Source: Penium margaritaceum (lineage: Eukaryota > Streptophyta > Zygnematophyceae > Desmidiales > Peniaceae). From it: a DNA stretch of 64,000 bases. Shown one piece after another: positions 22,344 through 34,422 of the stretch (position 1 is the first letter of the stretch; every line of letters begins with the position of its first letter). The notes beneath the pieces are model-generated. The model saw nothing but the letters and a program-made list of their open reading frames with translations, searched no databases and was not told the origin of the DNA. Made by a program: the position numbers and the translations under genes. The stretch is taken from contig SZWC01002402.1 of NCBI GenBank assembly GCA_023375785.1, forward strand, positions 97,176 through 161,175, read 5' to 3'.

Positions 22344-23095
22344 ATCACAATGAGGATAAACGAAGCTAGCCGAGTAGTAGTTGAATTTTTTCCAAACATG
22401 GGACACCAGTCAACGGCAAAAACATTGTCGCACGAGGCCACCGGGTTTTTTCCAACCACTCCCTATTCCAACGGAGCCATGGGTTGACATCAGCGTGGAC
22501 TTCATGACAGGATTACCTGTCACTCCGGAGAGATATGACACCATCCTCGTGGTAGTGGAAAGATGTTGTAAAATGAGGCACTTCATCCTGACAATGACCA
22601 TCGTCATTTTAGAAGGAAAAACGTGGCTGTTTCTAGACCAGATCATGTGGCTACATGGAGTGCCACGTGCCATCATCAATGAAAACAATGACCATATCAC
22701 TGGCAATTCGTGGCATGAAATGACGATGCGTTACTGCAGTCAGATCCAGCTATCAACCGCATTCCATCTGTAAATTGATGGACAGACAAAACGGACTAAT
22801 CAGAAACTCAAAGAAAATCTTCGCATTTTATGTGAGACCCAACTGCTTGGGGCTCATGGCATTGATTGGTTGGAAAAGCTGCCAACAGCCGAACTCGCAC
22901 ACAACTCGGCAACCTCCATTGCAACGGATAAAATATCGTTTAAAGTGGTTAATGGCAACTTCCCGCCACATTGGCAGGACTGCAAAGCCAGCAGTTGACA
23001 TACATTGCCAATACTTCTCTAGCGTTCAGAAAGAAACACACCAGACCCTCACGAACGATAGAAAAATCCTAAGGCCGACTTGCGGTGGGCCATGG

Positions 23096-23369
23096 ATGTA
23101 AAAATAGAAATTCCAACTTGTAAATTTTAGGAATTTGCGTACATCTGAGACGTAACTCCCCCCCCCCCCTCCCCCTGTCTAGTGAATTTTTATTTTCATT
23201 CCGCCCTGTTTTAAAAATATTGATCACAAAGAGCCCCATCTCATGAACACTGTTTCAGAAAATCCTTTAATCGACATGGTCACGATAAGTTACCCTGTTA
23301 GGTACATGGTCATTTGTCCATTTTTTTTGTTTGAAAAACATAGCATATTCTCTGTGTGCAAAAGTGTAT
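23096..23369. other. AT-rich spacer with poly-C run
   Basis: No gene is seen. A C-rich run (23158-23175, interrupted once) is the only notable element. Confidence 0.5.
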
Positions 23370-24420
23370 TGTTGGTTTTATTGTAAAGTTGTCCCAAATA
23401 ATTTCATTTACAAACATGAATGAATTAGATAAGTTGCCAAGCAGAAGGCGATTAGTGGAATTGGGACATTTGAGTGATTTGTCTTTAGCATGAATTGTAC
23501 TTCCAGGACAAGTTTCAAACATGTCGAGCACATATATATTAAAAGCAAGAACATGATGAGGCATGTTTTGGGTTTGAGGCGCTCGAGTCGAGCGACACAT
23601 GCGATGCCGTGCCGTGAGTGGTCTGTTTGAGAAACTGTGCCAAGAAGTCAGGGGATTTGGAGAATATTGAAGTATGATTTTATAAATGTATGGTACCTAT
23701 GAGAATTTGAAAGAGAAGTATCCAACCATTGATACAGTTCGCAACACTTTCGTCGAGTATTCTAGAAAGTGGTTGACTGTGTCATAACCTTTGGAAATGG
23801 AACATAGGAGGTCAGTGCAGGTGGCCAAAATTCCCTCTGTCAGGCACTACGAAAATCTGGAGGTCGATGCGTGGTAGGCTAAATTTGTAATAACCGAAAT
23901 GCCTACTCGCAGAGTTGTGAGACTTGTGTACGTCTATGATGAGTACTTCCCCCCTTTTAGCTCTGATGTCTGGGGGTGTTTACGGACATAGGCTGGTGAT
24001 GTCTGTAGCAGCCATCAATTAGGCAATCAGCATCTCGAAAGTTGTCATAGGGCTCCCAGCTATTGTGTGTAGCATCGTAGTTGTGCCACTTGACCACATT
24101 ACTCAGTTATTTTTCCGTGGCCTCGATGTCCGAGGATGTCTTCAATCACGTAATGTGTGTCCCCATCCATTTACATTGGAGGTGGAGGAGCAACATATTT
24201 GTCGATGAACCTTTTATTTTGATCTTGGTAGTGCTTGAGCTTGTTGACATGGATGATGAGGTATATCAACAAGCTGTCTGGTAAGCGAAGTTGAGCAAAA
24301 AACCGGGAATTTCATTATCTTGATCTCAACAGACCAATCATTGGGATTTGTGCTTTGAAATTTCTTGTCCATGAAAATTGGCATTTTTCGAGCTTGGTCA
24401 GATGTAATTGTCAGTGATGA
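23370..24420 (-). mobile_element. 3' end of a - strand chromodomain Gypsy
   Basis: 23370-23945 aligns in reverse to the Gypsy LTR of G3 (56452-57003). A polypurine tract on - (CTTCCCCCCTTTT on +, from about 23946) borders it. On -, 24060-24260 encodes a chromodomain-like tail with LKHYQDQ followed by YVIEDILGH, as in G3. The piece stops near 24420, where a + strand Gypsy begins. It is a broken fragment. Confidence 0.75.
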
Positions 24421-24429
24421 CAAACCCTA

Positions 24430-25350
24430 CACCTCCGCTGTTGCTCACCGGATTGACACAATTGGAGGCACCGGCCAAGAGGTTGGTATCAATGAAGAGA
24501 TGTACCAGAAGCTATTAGGCCTCAAGAGCCTTAATATCCATCTTCTCCAAGAACTCAATGTGGCAATGGAGGAGCTTTTTAATGCACGCATGGGGAAAGC
24601 AGCACTCACCAAGAGAAAACTTCAACTCTTGAGTGAGCGCCAAATGTTTCCGGCACTCCCTGGGTCCTTTGATCCCGTAAACTCAAAGGACCAGCGGTCA
24701 GGATGTGACTGAAGAGTTTAAATGTGTATTTAACCTCGGCTGGGATCAATAACGATAAAAAGAAAACTGAAGTTACAGCCTTGGCCTTTTGGGGCACGGA
24801 TTGAAGCCAATGATCCAATCTAAAGATCATCCAATAATAGCAAGAGTCTAGCGGAGATTTATCAAAAGCTCACGATTTTGCCATCACATTTTTGGCCATA
24901 GGCATTCTATATTTTGAGCTAATTTATGTGACATGGCACAACTCTCTGACTCCACCAGAGAGTTTGATGGACTTTGTACGCACCATACTTGCATGCTTTA
25001 GAAGAATGAACAAGAAGTCTGACATGCGGTACAGGCTTCAACTCATCCATCATCAGTCCAACATATCAGAATTCACAGAACGTTTCTGCAAAACAATCAC
25101 CGAAATTTGACCTTTCCCCCATAGGACTCTGTTTCTACTACAAAAATGGCCTTAAAAACGACATTTGATGAGCATTATGTATGGCATCCAAGATGATATT
25201 GTGTGAATGATTGTAGCAGCTGATTGCATCAACAACACTAACTACAACGCTCGAATGCAAGAACCCAATGGTTGGCGACCCCAAGACCACAGTTCATATC
25301 ATGGCAGAGGGAAGTTGTAGTCGACGGATACCTCGTCTTTAATAGGGATC
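24430..25350 (+). pseudogene. gag: G1 gag
   Basis: LNIHLLQELNVAMEELFNARMG and the following KRKLQLLSERQ match the coiled-coil-like start of G3 gag (NSHLLQQLNDKMEAL, 57415-57460). A second segment (24892-25110) has RRMNKKSDMRYRLQLIHHQ and EFTERFCKTITEI, a retrotransposon gag helix region also present in G3 (57880-57990). Confidence 0.78.
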
Positions 25351-25677
25351 AACGCAATCAATCAATGTGATCAACGAGTGTGCTGGACTTTCACAAAGCC
25401 AGGGCATGTCTTGTGCAACTCTTAGAAATGACAACAGCAGGCCAAAAGAGGACAAGTCGCAGAGAAAGAATGAGGAGTCGGGAAAAGGCAAAGGGAAGGA
25501 GTAGATGGCGGCATTCATGTCCGATTGGAAAAAAGCTACGCCGACTGATTGCCCATCTGATTGGCTCACATCCCTGCAAACGAGGATTCCTAAATTCACA
25601 AATTCGACAAGGGGTATGAGGCGGATCAGCCAACAATACTACTACGAGTACATCTGAGGAGTTGGAAAAGTCGTAGT

Positions 25678-26990
25678 ATGCTACTAGTACGACTAGATGG
25701 AGGAGCTTCTCACATATCTTTCAGCAATTACATGGTTCAGAAGCCGGGTTTGCATAACAAAACAGGGGTATTTGAAGGAAAATATGTCAACGGACGACTG
25801 CAGATCCACCAAATTTGTGAACCCGTCCGACTGCAAATCAAAGATCTGCAAGACGTAATGGTCTAGAGAACTTGCCCAATAAGCGACCACGAAATCATCC
25901 TCGGGCGAGATTTCTTGTACCAACATAGTCTGCAGGTATAGCCAGTATGATTGTGATCTAGCCACCCACGACGTAAGAGCGGTTATGGGAAGCAACAGAA
26001 GAATTTGGAGGAGTCGTAAAATGCCAGCCAATATTAGTGAACGTGGCCAAAAGAAATATGAAAAATGGAGTAGACGAGTGGCTATTCCACGTGGAGACAA
26101 GGGAAGCAGAATAATTCAGCGCAGCAAGCACAACCACATTGGCCTCGACACCCGACAGGTTCACAGTAGTCCCAGAGGAGTTTGCATTGCTTGTCAAGGA
26201 GTTCGAGGGGATTTTTCTCGATGAACTATTCCAAAATTTACTCTGCAATGAAGCATAGACCACCAGATAGACTTGAAGGTTGGCAGCAGACCAACGGTAA
26301 AGGAAAAACATAACAAGCTGAAAACTCAAAAAGCAACTAGAGGAGATGCTTGGAAAGTGGTTGATTAGGCCATCCACGCCACCCTATGTGGCACCTATAC
26401 TATGTGTGAAAGAGAAAACCGATGAGATGCAAATGTGCATGGATTACCAAGCATTAATCAACATCACCATTAAGAACTGCTATCCACTTCTGCAAGTAGA
26501 AGAACCTCTTGACCACTTCCGCATGATAAGAATTTTCACCAAAATTAACCTACGCAGCAGCTATCATCACAGCCGTGTACTTGATAAGGACATCAAGAAG
26601 ATGGCATTCTACATCCAATACAAGCACTTTGAGTTCATGATTATACCGTTTAGACTCATCATTACACCCGCAGTTTATCTAGTGACAATGAATATATTTT
26701 GGCCATACCTCGATGACTTTGTCATCATGTACCTCGACGACATCCTGGTGTATTGTCACACCTGGAGGAGCATAATGGACATCTCCAAAAAGGTTTCAAG
26801 ATTTCACAAAGAGAGAAATTCCACACAATAACTCTCGAAGTGTGAATTTGATTACTGTTTGATTGATTTTTTGGGCCACATCATCGACGGCGGAAGGATG
26901 ACCATGGGCTTGAAGAAAGTGGAGGCGGTCGTTCCTTGGCTGATGCCGATCAACTTCTGAGACATACATGTATTTTTGGAATTCTGAAAC
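25678..26990 (+). pseudogene. pol: G1 protease and reverse transcriptase
   Basis: LVRLDGGASHISFSNYMV near 25681-25735 matches the aspartic-protease active-site region of Gypsy elements (ALLDEGTSYSLVSNDMV in G3). RT at 26346-26831 gives VAPILCVKEKTDEMQMCMDY, FTKINLRSSYHHSRV, MIIPFRL and MYLDDILVY (about 26728-26757). The LGHIIDGG segment follows. Confidence 0.85.
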
Positions 26991-27049
26991 CACTACCATT
27001 GATTTCAAAAGGAATATGCATGAGTGACAGTGCCTCCTTTCAATCTCAT

Positions 27050-27661
27050 TAAAACAGCTATCCTTCAATTCACATACAACTCCGCTACTTCCACCTCAAT
27101 GGGAGAAAAACCATTTGAGATGGTTAACGGTTAACTTTGTGCCACACCGGCAGGCTTTTAGAGCAAGAGAAATATTCTTGCGGTCGACATCCATCGACGA
27201 TATTTCTCCAGTGTTTGGGAAGGAACATGCTAGATTCTCAAAGAGGAATGCAACGTAGCGATTACACTTTCAACGTCGGCAATTGTATCCTACTAAGCTG
27301 CGCAAACATCAATCTCTGTGGAGAAACTTTGCCGAGCTCAAATTCTGATGATTGGGCCTGTTTGAAATTAACAAAATGTAAATTGAAGTACTATTGTGAT
27401 CCTACAAGAACTTCCTCAGCAAAACATCCATCCTCTGCCTTCAATCTAAGTAGAAAAGGGTACGGAGCATGTGAGTGAGGATATCATCGGGCATTGACGC
27501 CGTGGAAAAAAATACAAGTATATGGTCAAGTGGCATGACAACAAGACCGTGCATAACAGATGGTAGCCCTACAACAACCTTCGAGGTACCGATTCTCTGA
27601 TTGACATACATTATTTTAGTCTACTAACGTGACGGGGCGTTGTGGCTAATGGGGGGAGAAG
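27050..27661 (+). pseudogene. pol: G1 integrase tail, chromodomain and polypurine tract
   Basis: FTYNSATSTSMGEKPFEMVNG matches the integrase tail phrase of related Gypsy elements. Near 27495-27590, a YKYMVKWHDNKT segment is the core of a chromodomain, which directs chromoviruses to particular chromatin. GGGGGGAGAAG (27651-27661) precedes the LTR. Confidence 0.8.
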
Positions 27662-27888
27662 TGTTACATCCCAGATTTACACGACTTCCCTAACTTCACA
27701 AGTTGGATTCTTTGTCCTTAAATTGGTGGCCCACTGTGTGTCGACCTCAAGATTTTCACACCGTTTGGCGAAGGGCATGCTTGGCCACATGTTCCGACCT
27801 CCGGTGCTTTGCTTCCAAAGATTTTGAAACTTTTGACAACTTTTGTGAAGGGTCGACAAAAGTAACACAAAGTGTATCAATGCTCCGA
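27662..27888 (+). repeat. G1 3' LTR, left part
   Basis: It begins TGTTACATCCCAGATTTAC, aligning to the LTR starts at 43804 and 56452. It ends at TCCGA (27884-27888), the likely target site of G2. Confidence 0.78.
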
Positions 27889-28606
27889 TGTTGTTCTATA
27901 ATGGGAGGGCTGGTTTGGCCTTTCTACCTTGTAATAGCGAGGGGGTGGCTCTTAGCCACTCCTTGCTATTGCAAGGACTGGCCGGTAACCAGCTACTGGC
28001 TGGCTTCCAGCCAGCCGGCAGATAGCCGGCTGGATGGCTTGCGGCCGATCAGGTGACCGGTCGACCACCTGCCACCGAGCCACCAGCTGCCAATCTAGCG
28101 GGTGGCTTGATTGGTGGCTGAGAGGCCACAAGGGCTTCGAGGGTGAGGCTCATGACCTCATGCCCTCATCCTTGATTTCCCTCCTTGTTAGAAAGAGTGA
28201 CCAAGGACAAGGGATTGGATGAACAAGCGAGAGTGTGAGACGCGCGAGAGAAGTCGGCGCAAAATCGTGAGACGTGTCTGACATGTGAAAATTTCGTGCT
28301 ATTCCTAAAAACCCTAAACTCGAGTTTTTAGTACAAATTTTGAGTTTCAATCATGGAAGATATTATGCAAACTAATGAGTTCGTGATAATAACTCCCTTG
28401 TTTTGGATCCAGATTAAGGGGACAAGGCAAAAACGGAAATGGATCACCCGAAACTGAAAACATTCAAGGCTCCCTGCACAGGTAGTTGATGACGATTGCC
28501 TACAAGAGTGACACACAGGAAAACCTCCTATAGCAAGATCTGAATGCCAGTTTGTGAAATCTAACGACGAATTCCATGCATGATATAGACACTCGACATG
28601 TTATAG
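27889..28606 (+). repeat. G2 5' LTR
   Basis: It aligns with 41350-42091 over most of its length. It is GC-rich, with stacked inverted repeats, including the perfect 9-bp arms CCAGCCGGC / GCCGGCTGG (28011-28019 and 28025-28033). Confidence 0.78.
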
Positions 28607-29951
28607 TGGTTTTCAGAGTAGGATGACCCTTGCAGTTAATTGTATGATGGTTATGGTGGCTACACCGTGTATAAACTACCACGAGCGGCTATAGCAAAAA
28701 CCAAAATGCAAAAGGGGAGTAAGTCCTTAGATTTTAACCATTTTAAGTTTCGTAATGTGTGTTGGAAAGTTCTTGAGGGGCTTTACTTCATTCTTCCAAT
28801 TCCTTTAATATTCTTCTCCTCCCCAAGGGGATAGCTGGAGTTTTGTTGGACGGTATGGGGAGTGTCTACTCCCAAAACCACCATTTTCAAGGTTCCCTCT
28901 TCCCTCCTTCAAAAGAATTTATGGCAGTGCTCCTCTCTAAGATTGAAAACTCTCACGGCCTGAGAGGAAAATAAAGAGAAGGAAGATGAAACATTGGGAA
29001 GTTTTGGAAGCCTCCCCATCTCCAGGGAAGATGCCTCTAAGGAGGCACAAGGCACATCAAGAGAAGCAATGAGGTGGCCAAGGAGGGCAAAAGACAAGGT
29101 AAAGGCATAAAGTGTGTGGAAGGAGTATGAGTGGTTGGGAACTCTAGACAAGAGTTGCCCCCTCCTCTCCTCCTCCCTTTCGATCCATCCTCATGTACCT
29201 AGCTCTTCATTTACTACAGGCGCCTAGTGACGTGAGTCATGGCTTAGGAACCTAAATTGAATCCCACGTGTCTGTGTAGACCATTCCCGCATAGGAAAAT
29301 ATTATTTTTTTACCATGTAAATGTGCCAACCGTGATGGCGTAGGAAATAGAAAAGTTTACCATATGGTTGTGCCATCCGTAGTGGCTTAGAAAAATAGAA
29401 ATCAATTATATAATTGCCTCACCAATTGTGAGAGCAAGGACACCACAAAAGGCGACCTCTCCAAGGTTATGGGATGATCCACACAAAGGTCATCACGTTT
29501 TAGTTGCTTGCACGAAATAATGGCAACTGTCAGAACTTCTAAGACCAACAAGGACAGAGTGGTGAAGGTCCCACCACACGCCCTCGGCGGAATCTAAATC
29601 TTGGAAGCCGCGATAAAGGTTGCCAAAGCAGTGGCAACCGTACCACCAAAAGTAATCTGTTCTAACTCGGCAATACCGACAAGCACAAGGAAGCCAAAAA
29701 AGTGCTCGATGTGTACGTTGATGTGCAAGTGGGAAACTATCACGCAACGAAGGACACGTTCGAGGAGGACCACCTAAACTTGGACTCCAACAAAGAGCAC
29801 GACAGTACTGACAGTGAAGGTGACAAGGATCACAATCATCACCAACATTGAATGATGAACTCAAGCTGATCGCTCGAGATTGACAAAGCATCCACTAGAT
29901 AAACGAAGCTACCAAGAGCAGTGAGGCCTCAGACATAAGCAAAGGCGCATA
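28607..29951 (+). other. G2 primer site and leader/gag start up to C3
   Basis: TGGTTTTCAGAGTAGG (28607-28622) resembles the initiator-Met primer site. 28623-29400 is spacer with no recognisable domain. 29490-29900 has Lys/Asp/His-rich + strand codons that could be the start of gag, but no family motif is visible. It ends at GCATA, the left target repeat of C3. Confidence 0.5.
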
Positions 29952-30678
29952 TATTGGCACGGTGTGCCCCTTCCCATAAGTGTCGTTGATCATACTCCCT
30001 GGTTCGACCACTCAGGAGTGGTCGAACACCTGATCTAACTTCAGATTTTGATTTCTTGGATTTCTCCATGCAAGGTCAAGCTTTGAAACACTCAATTTGA
30101 GTGAGTATACAGGAAGGTATCTCTACCCAAAGTTCGGGTGGTGCGGTGGATGGAATCTGGTGTCCGTCCTGGGTGACGGGATACTCCACCGCCGGTGGTC
30201 CATGTTCAGCTCCGACTGGCTCCATAGACCCCAAGGCCCTAGAGGAAGCGGCCAGAGAGGTCCCCTGGACCAGGGCGAGCCACCCTTTGACTTGTCAATC
30301 AAGAAAGGCGCTCCAACGAGCCGTCGTCAGCTCGTCTCGGAGACGGCTCGCGTCAGCGGCGGCCAAAGACGGCTCCAACAAGGTGTGCTTTGATGGGCGT
30401 AGCAAGGGCTCTACTGCTCCGATTTGGGCATGCTTAGATGCGTTAGAAAGCTTAAATTACAGGCTACAAGAATATGATTTCAATCTACTTTGATAAGTAA
30501 GAAAAACATGATTCAATTTAGTTCTACTGAATGCGACGAGTTCTGTCCACTCTTACCCGTGATCCTTGTGCTCCACACTCTTCACCATTGGTGTCCATTG
30601 GCTGCCCAAACACTGGTAGCATGCATCGGTGAGAGCTAGGCATCCTAAAGGGTACCTCTCCACCCACTAGTGCCAACT
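29952..30678 (+). repeat. C3 5' LTR
   Basis: A direct repeat of 34947-35675. It carries a perfect 11-bp inverted repeat, TTCGACCACTC / GAGTGGTCGAA (30003-30013 and 30016-30026). The sequence just after it (from 30679, AAGGGTTATGTTCC) is not the initiator-Met primer site. Confidence 0.9.
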
Positions 30679-30745
30679 AAGGGTTATGTTCCCATGTGCC
30701 TAGAAGGACCCTAGCTCTTCAACTTTCACGCTACCGCCGCACGCC

Positions 30746-31549
30746 ATGGCAACGACCAAACAAAAGAGCATCAACGCCGTCTCCAAGTTTGATGGGAATG
30801 ACTTCCCTTTGTGGAGGTGGCAGTTTGATGTCTACCTTGATGACAAAGGCCTACTTGAGCTGGTCAATGGTAAAGAGACCGCCCCTCCGGAAACCTCGAC
30901 GCCGGAGGAAGTGGACAAGTACAAGAAGCGCAACAATAAGGTTCTTGCTTTGTTGGTGTTAGGGCTAGCTCCGTCGCAGCGCACACTGATTCAAGGATGC
31001 ACAGAGTCCGCGGAGGCCTGGAAGAATCTCTGCACCATCTATCTGTCCACCAACCTTGCCAACCAGCTCTTTGTCTTCAAGAGGCTCGTCACCCTTTGAG
31101 CCAACGAAGGCGACGACATCATGGAGATCCTATAGCAGATTGAGTCCCTTACAACTGAGTGCGTAACCGCCAGATGGAAGGTCGAACCTCAGCTGCAAGC
31201 CATGATCCTCCTTCTGGCCTTGCCGGACAGTTGGAGTCCCATGATCACCGTCGTAGGCGGCTGGTCCGCCGATGAGCTGAAATACCCCAAGGTGGCTGAG
31301 TACGTCCAGAATGAATGGATGCGGCGTGGTGGGAAAGAGAGCGGAGTAACGTCAAGTTCCGCCTATGCCGTCCGTCCTCAAGGTGGAGGGGGAGGCAAGA
31401 AGGGGAAGGGTGCCAAGCAGGGCACCAAGAAAGGTGACAAGAAGGAGGAGTGCTACGTGTGTGGCAAAGAAGGCCAGTACACACGAACTGCCCCAACAGG
31501 AAGTCGGACCAGCCAGGGAAGGCTGGAAAGAAGGACGACCTTGCAATGA
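30746..31549 (+). pseudogene. gag: C3 gag with zinc knuckle
   Basis: The codons begin MATTKQKSINAVSKFDGNDF at 30746, then PLWRWQFDVYLDDKG. A UBN2-type region (NKVLALLVLGLAPSQRTLI, QGCTESAEAWKNL) follows. After a helical segment and a Gly/Lys-rich stretch comes the zinc-knuckle start EECYVCGKEGQ (about 31446-31480). Confidence 0.92.
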
Positions 31550-31552
31550 TGG

Positions 31553-32043
31553 CGAAGGAGTCCGCCGACTTGACAGATCCGGGAGTCTCCGTGATTGACT
31601 CCGGATAGGGCCGCTACATGCAATGCAACTAGGCGGCATTCGTCACCTATAACACCTCGGAGCGGTGCATAACGGTGGCCAATGGCAAAACCGAGTTGGC
31701 TGCTGGTGAAGGCAATGTCCGCATCGAGATGGATGTGGATGGGGAGGCTTTCACAAGCACAATTCATGACGTGCTCCACATGCCCAACTTTGGGGCAAAT
31801 CTGCTGTCAGTGAGCAGCCTTACCGACAAGGGGCTCAAGGTGCTCTTCAAAAAGAAGGAGGCCATGATCCGTAACGAGGGGAACGGCAAGGTGATTGCAC
31901 GTGAAAAGCGAGAGGACGACTTGTACCTACTTTGTGCAAGGATCCTTGGCAGCCGGGTGGGGCCCGACATCGCCCATCTCACGAAGAAGGACAATGGAGA
32001 TCTGGACCTGTGGCACCGCCGGCTGTGCCACATCCCTCCATAA
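31553..32043 (+). pseudogene. pol: C3 protease and GAG-pre-integrase
   Basis: The segment SVIDSG marks the protease active site (about 31590). ITVANGKTELAAGEGNV, FTSTIHDVLHMPNFGANLLS and the LDLWHRRLCHIPP GAG-pre-integrase segment (about 32003-32040) follow. Confidence 0.9.
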
Positions 32044-32046
32044 ACT

Positions 32047-32870
32047 GTGAGGGACACGACAAAGAAGGAAGTGGTGCGGGTTCTTGAGGTCAAGAGCCTC
32101 GACGCAGTCAAGAATGCCGTGTGCGAGCCGTGCATGGTCGGCAAGGTGACACGGCAGCCGTTTGATGGCAAAGGGACGCGTGCATCGGTGAAGTTGGAGT
32201 TGGTTCACACTGACGTGTACGAACCATTCGAGAGCTCCATCGGTGGGGCTCGTTACTTCGTGACCTTCATCGACGGTCACAGCCGCAAGCTCTACCTCTA
32301 CATCATCAAGTGGAAGAGCGATGCCGCATGTAGGAGTTTGTGGCGGCAGTGGAGCGGCAAACAGGGTTGAAGGTGAAGGCGTTCCGGAGCGACAACGGCG
32401 GCGAGTACGAGGGCTGCTCAGCATGGATGAAGAGCATGGGGATTGCGTGAAAGAAAACTCCGCCACATTTTCTGCAGAAGAACGGCGTCACCGAGAGGGC
32501 GAACCGCACCATCCTCAACATGATCCGGTCCATGTTGAGTGATGCCGGCCTCGCACAATGGTACTAGGGCAAGGCGGCACGGACAGCGGCGTACATCATG
32601 AACCTGACATAGACAAAGCCGCTAAAAGACGCAGAGTCCAAGGTGTGGAAGATGCCACAAGAAGTGTGGAGCGGGAGGAAGCAAACTATGGCTCACCTCC
32701 GCACGATTGGATGTGTTGTACATGCTGTTGTGCAGGCACAGGAGGGGCGGGGCAAGCTGGACCCGTGGACTCGCCGGTGCATCTTTGTTGGGTACGAGAG
32801 CGGGAGCAAGGCGTACCGGCTCTTTGACCCTACGGAGGCAGTAGATCGTGAAGAGTCACGACATCACATT
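32047..32870 (+). pseudogene. pol: C3 integrase
   Basis: The conserved parts in order are VCEPCMVGKVTRQPFDGK, LELVHTDVYEPFE (first Asp), YFVTFIDGHSRKLYLYIIK (second Asp) and a region encoding LQKNGVTERANRTIL near 32475-32520. The tail follows with RTIGCVVHAVVQAQEG and RCIFVGYESGSKAYRLFDP (about 32775-32830). Confidence 0.88.
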
Positions 32871-33239
32871 TGATGAGGACAACCATTGGACGGACAAGGA
32901 CGCGGGTCTCTCCAAGCGGGGGGAGTGGCTGCCACTCCTCGATGGGGAGACACCGGAGGACGCAAAACAGGGTGACGTCCGAGGAGCTCCAAGCGGCGAG
33001 AACCATCCAGGGGAGGGGGGAGTGGATGATATCCATTCAGCCAAATCGGACAATGAGTCCAAAGCACCGGCAGTAGTGGAGCTGAACAAAGAGGCTGGAA
33101 GTCAGCCCGCATCTCCACGGTCCCCGAGAGAGGGGGAGGAGGCCAGGGGTACGAGTGGTGTTGCAAGAGGGCAGTAGCAGCATCAGCAGCAGCGACAGCA
33201 GTAGCACCAGCACTAGCCCTAACAGTAGCAACCCCGAAG

Positions 33240-34422
33240 AAGCGAACGCGCAAGGAGGACAAAAAAATTGTACGATTCCGTAAAGGGCATCTGGAATGGG
33301 TTCACAGCGTTCTTTGTACAAGAGGAGCCTGATACCATCAAGGAGGCATTACAGCGGAAGGATGTGGCTGAGTGGGAGGGAGCTATAAAATATGAGCTCG
33401 TCTCCCATGAAGAAAATGTCACTTGACAGCTGATTCACAGGCCGGAGGGTGCAGAAATCATCGGCTTCAAGTGGATCTTCAAGAAGAAGCTCACCAAGGA
33501 GGGAAACGTAGAGCGGTACAAGGCATGGCTGGTTGCAAAGGGGTACGCCCCACGAAATGGTGAACACAACGATGAAACCTTCACACCGGTGGCGAAGTTT
33601 GCCTCTATTCGCTCCATCCTCTCAGTGGCGGCCACGCTCGACTACTAAGTTCACCAAATGGATGTGAAAACCGCATTCCTCAATGGCGACCTGGACAAGG
33701 AGGTCCTCATGGAGGTGCCGGAGGGGGCGGACGTGCTGCCGGGGAAGGTGTGTCGGCTTTGCAAGGCGCTCTACGGACTGAATCAAGCGCCACTCATGTG
33801 GTACCTGAAAATGGATGGCTTCATGGACGAGCTTGGCTTCAAGCGCTGCGAAGCGGATGAAAGCGTGTATGTGCGGAAGCAGCCAGGGTTGCACCAGATC
33901 ATGGTCCTTTACGTGGATGACCTTATCCTCGTGTCATCGGACATGGAGTAGTTGGTGAACCTGAAGCGCCAGCTGGGCGGTCAATTTAAAATGACCAACA
34001 TGGGTGAGCTTGAGTACTACCTCGGCGTCGCCATCAAGAGTGACCGCAAGGCATGCACGTTGGAGATGCGGCATGCAAAGTACGTGCAAGAGGTGCTCCG
34101 CTGCTACAACTTGGAGGAATGCAACCCCATCGACACACCCATGACAACCACATGTGAGCCGAGCTCGAGCATGGGGCCAAGCATAGATGAGGAGAAGGAG
34201 GAGATGGCAGGTGTGCTATACCAGTCCGCTGTGGGGAGCATCATGTACGCCATGGTGGCGACGCGACCTGACCTGGCCTTCACGGAGGGCCAAGTAACCC
34301 GCTATGTTGCTGACCCCGGGCCGCTGCATTGGCAAGCGGTGAAGCGGATCCTCTGCTATCTCAAGGTGACAAAACAGTCGCGGCTCGTGTTTGGAGGGGG
34401 AGTGCGTGACGACTCCCTCTAG
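33240..34422 (+). pseudogene. pol: C3 reverse transcriptase
   Basis: IIGFKWIFKKKLTKEGNVER is encoded at about 33456-33515, then FTPVAKFASIRSILS. At 33658 comes MDVKTAFLNGDLDKEVLM, then YGLNQAPLMWY and the catalytic box VLYVDDLILVS (about 33904-33936). LGVAIKSDRKACTLEM and the VGSIMYAMVATRPDLAF segment complete the Copia RT. 32880-33240 before it is a charged linker. Confidence 0.92.

Larger units (their letters stand above)
17345..23095 (+). mobile_element. Gypsy integrase remnant split by the gag-only Copia element
   Basis: The left piece (17345-17447) aligns with the integrase zinc-binding region of G3 (about 61250-61340). The right piece (22344-23095) carries the core: VDISVDFMTGLPVTPERYD, ILVVVERCCKMRHFI and LHGVPRAIINENNDH. 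After these comes a tail aligning with G3 61800-62100. The two pieces were one until the - strand element (17448-22343) inserted. It is heavily broken. Confidence 0.8.
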
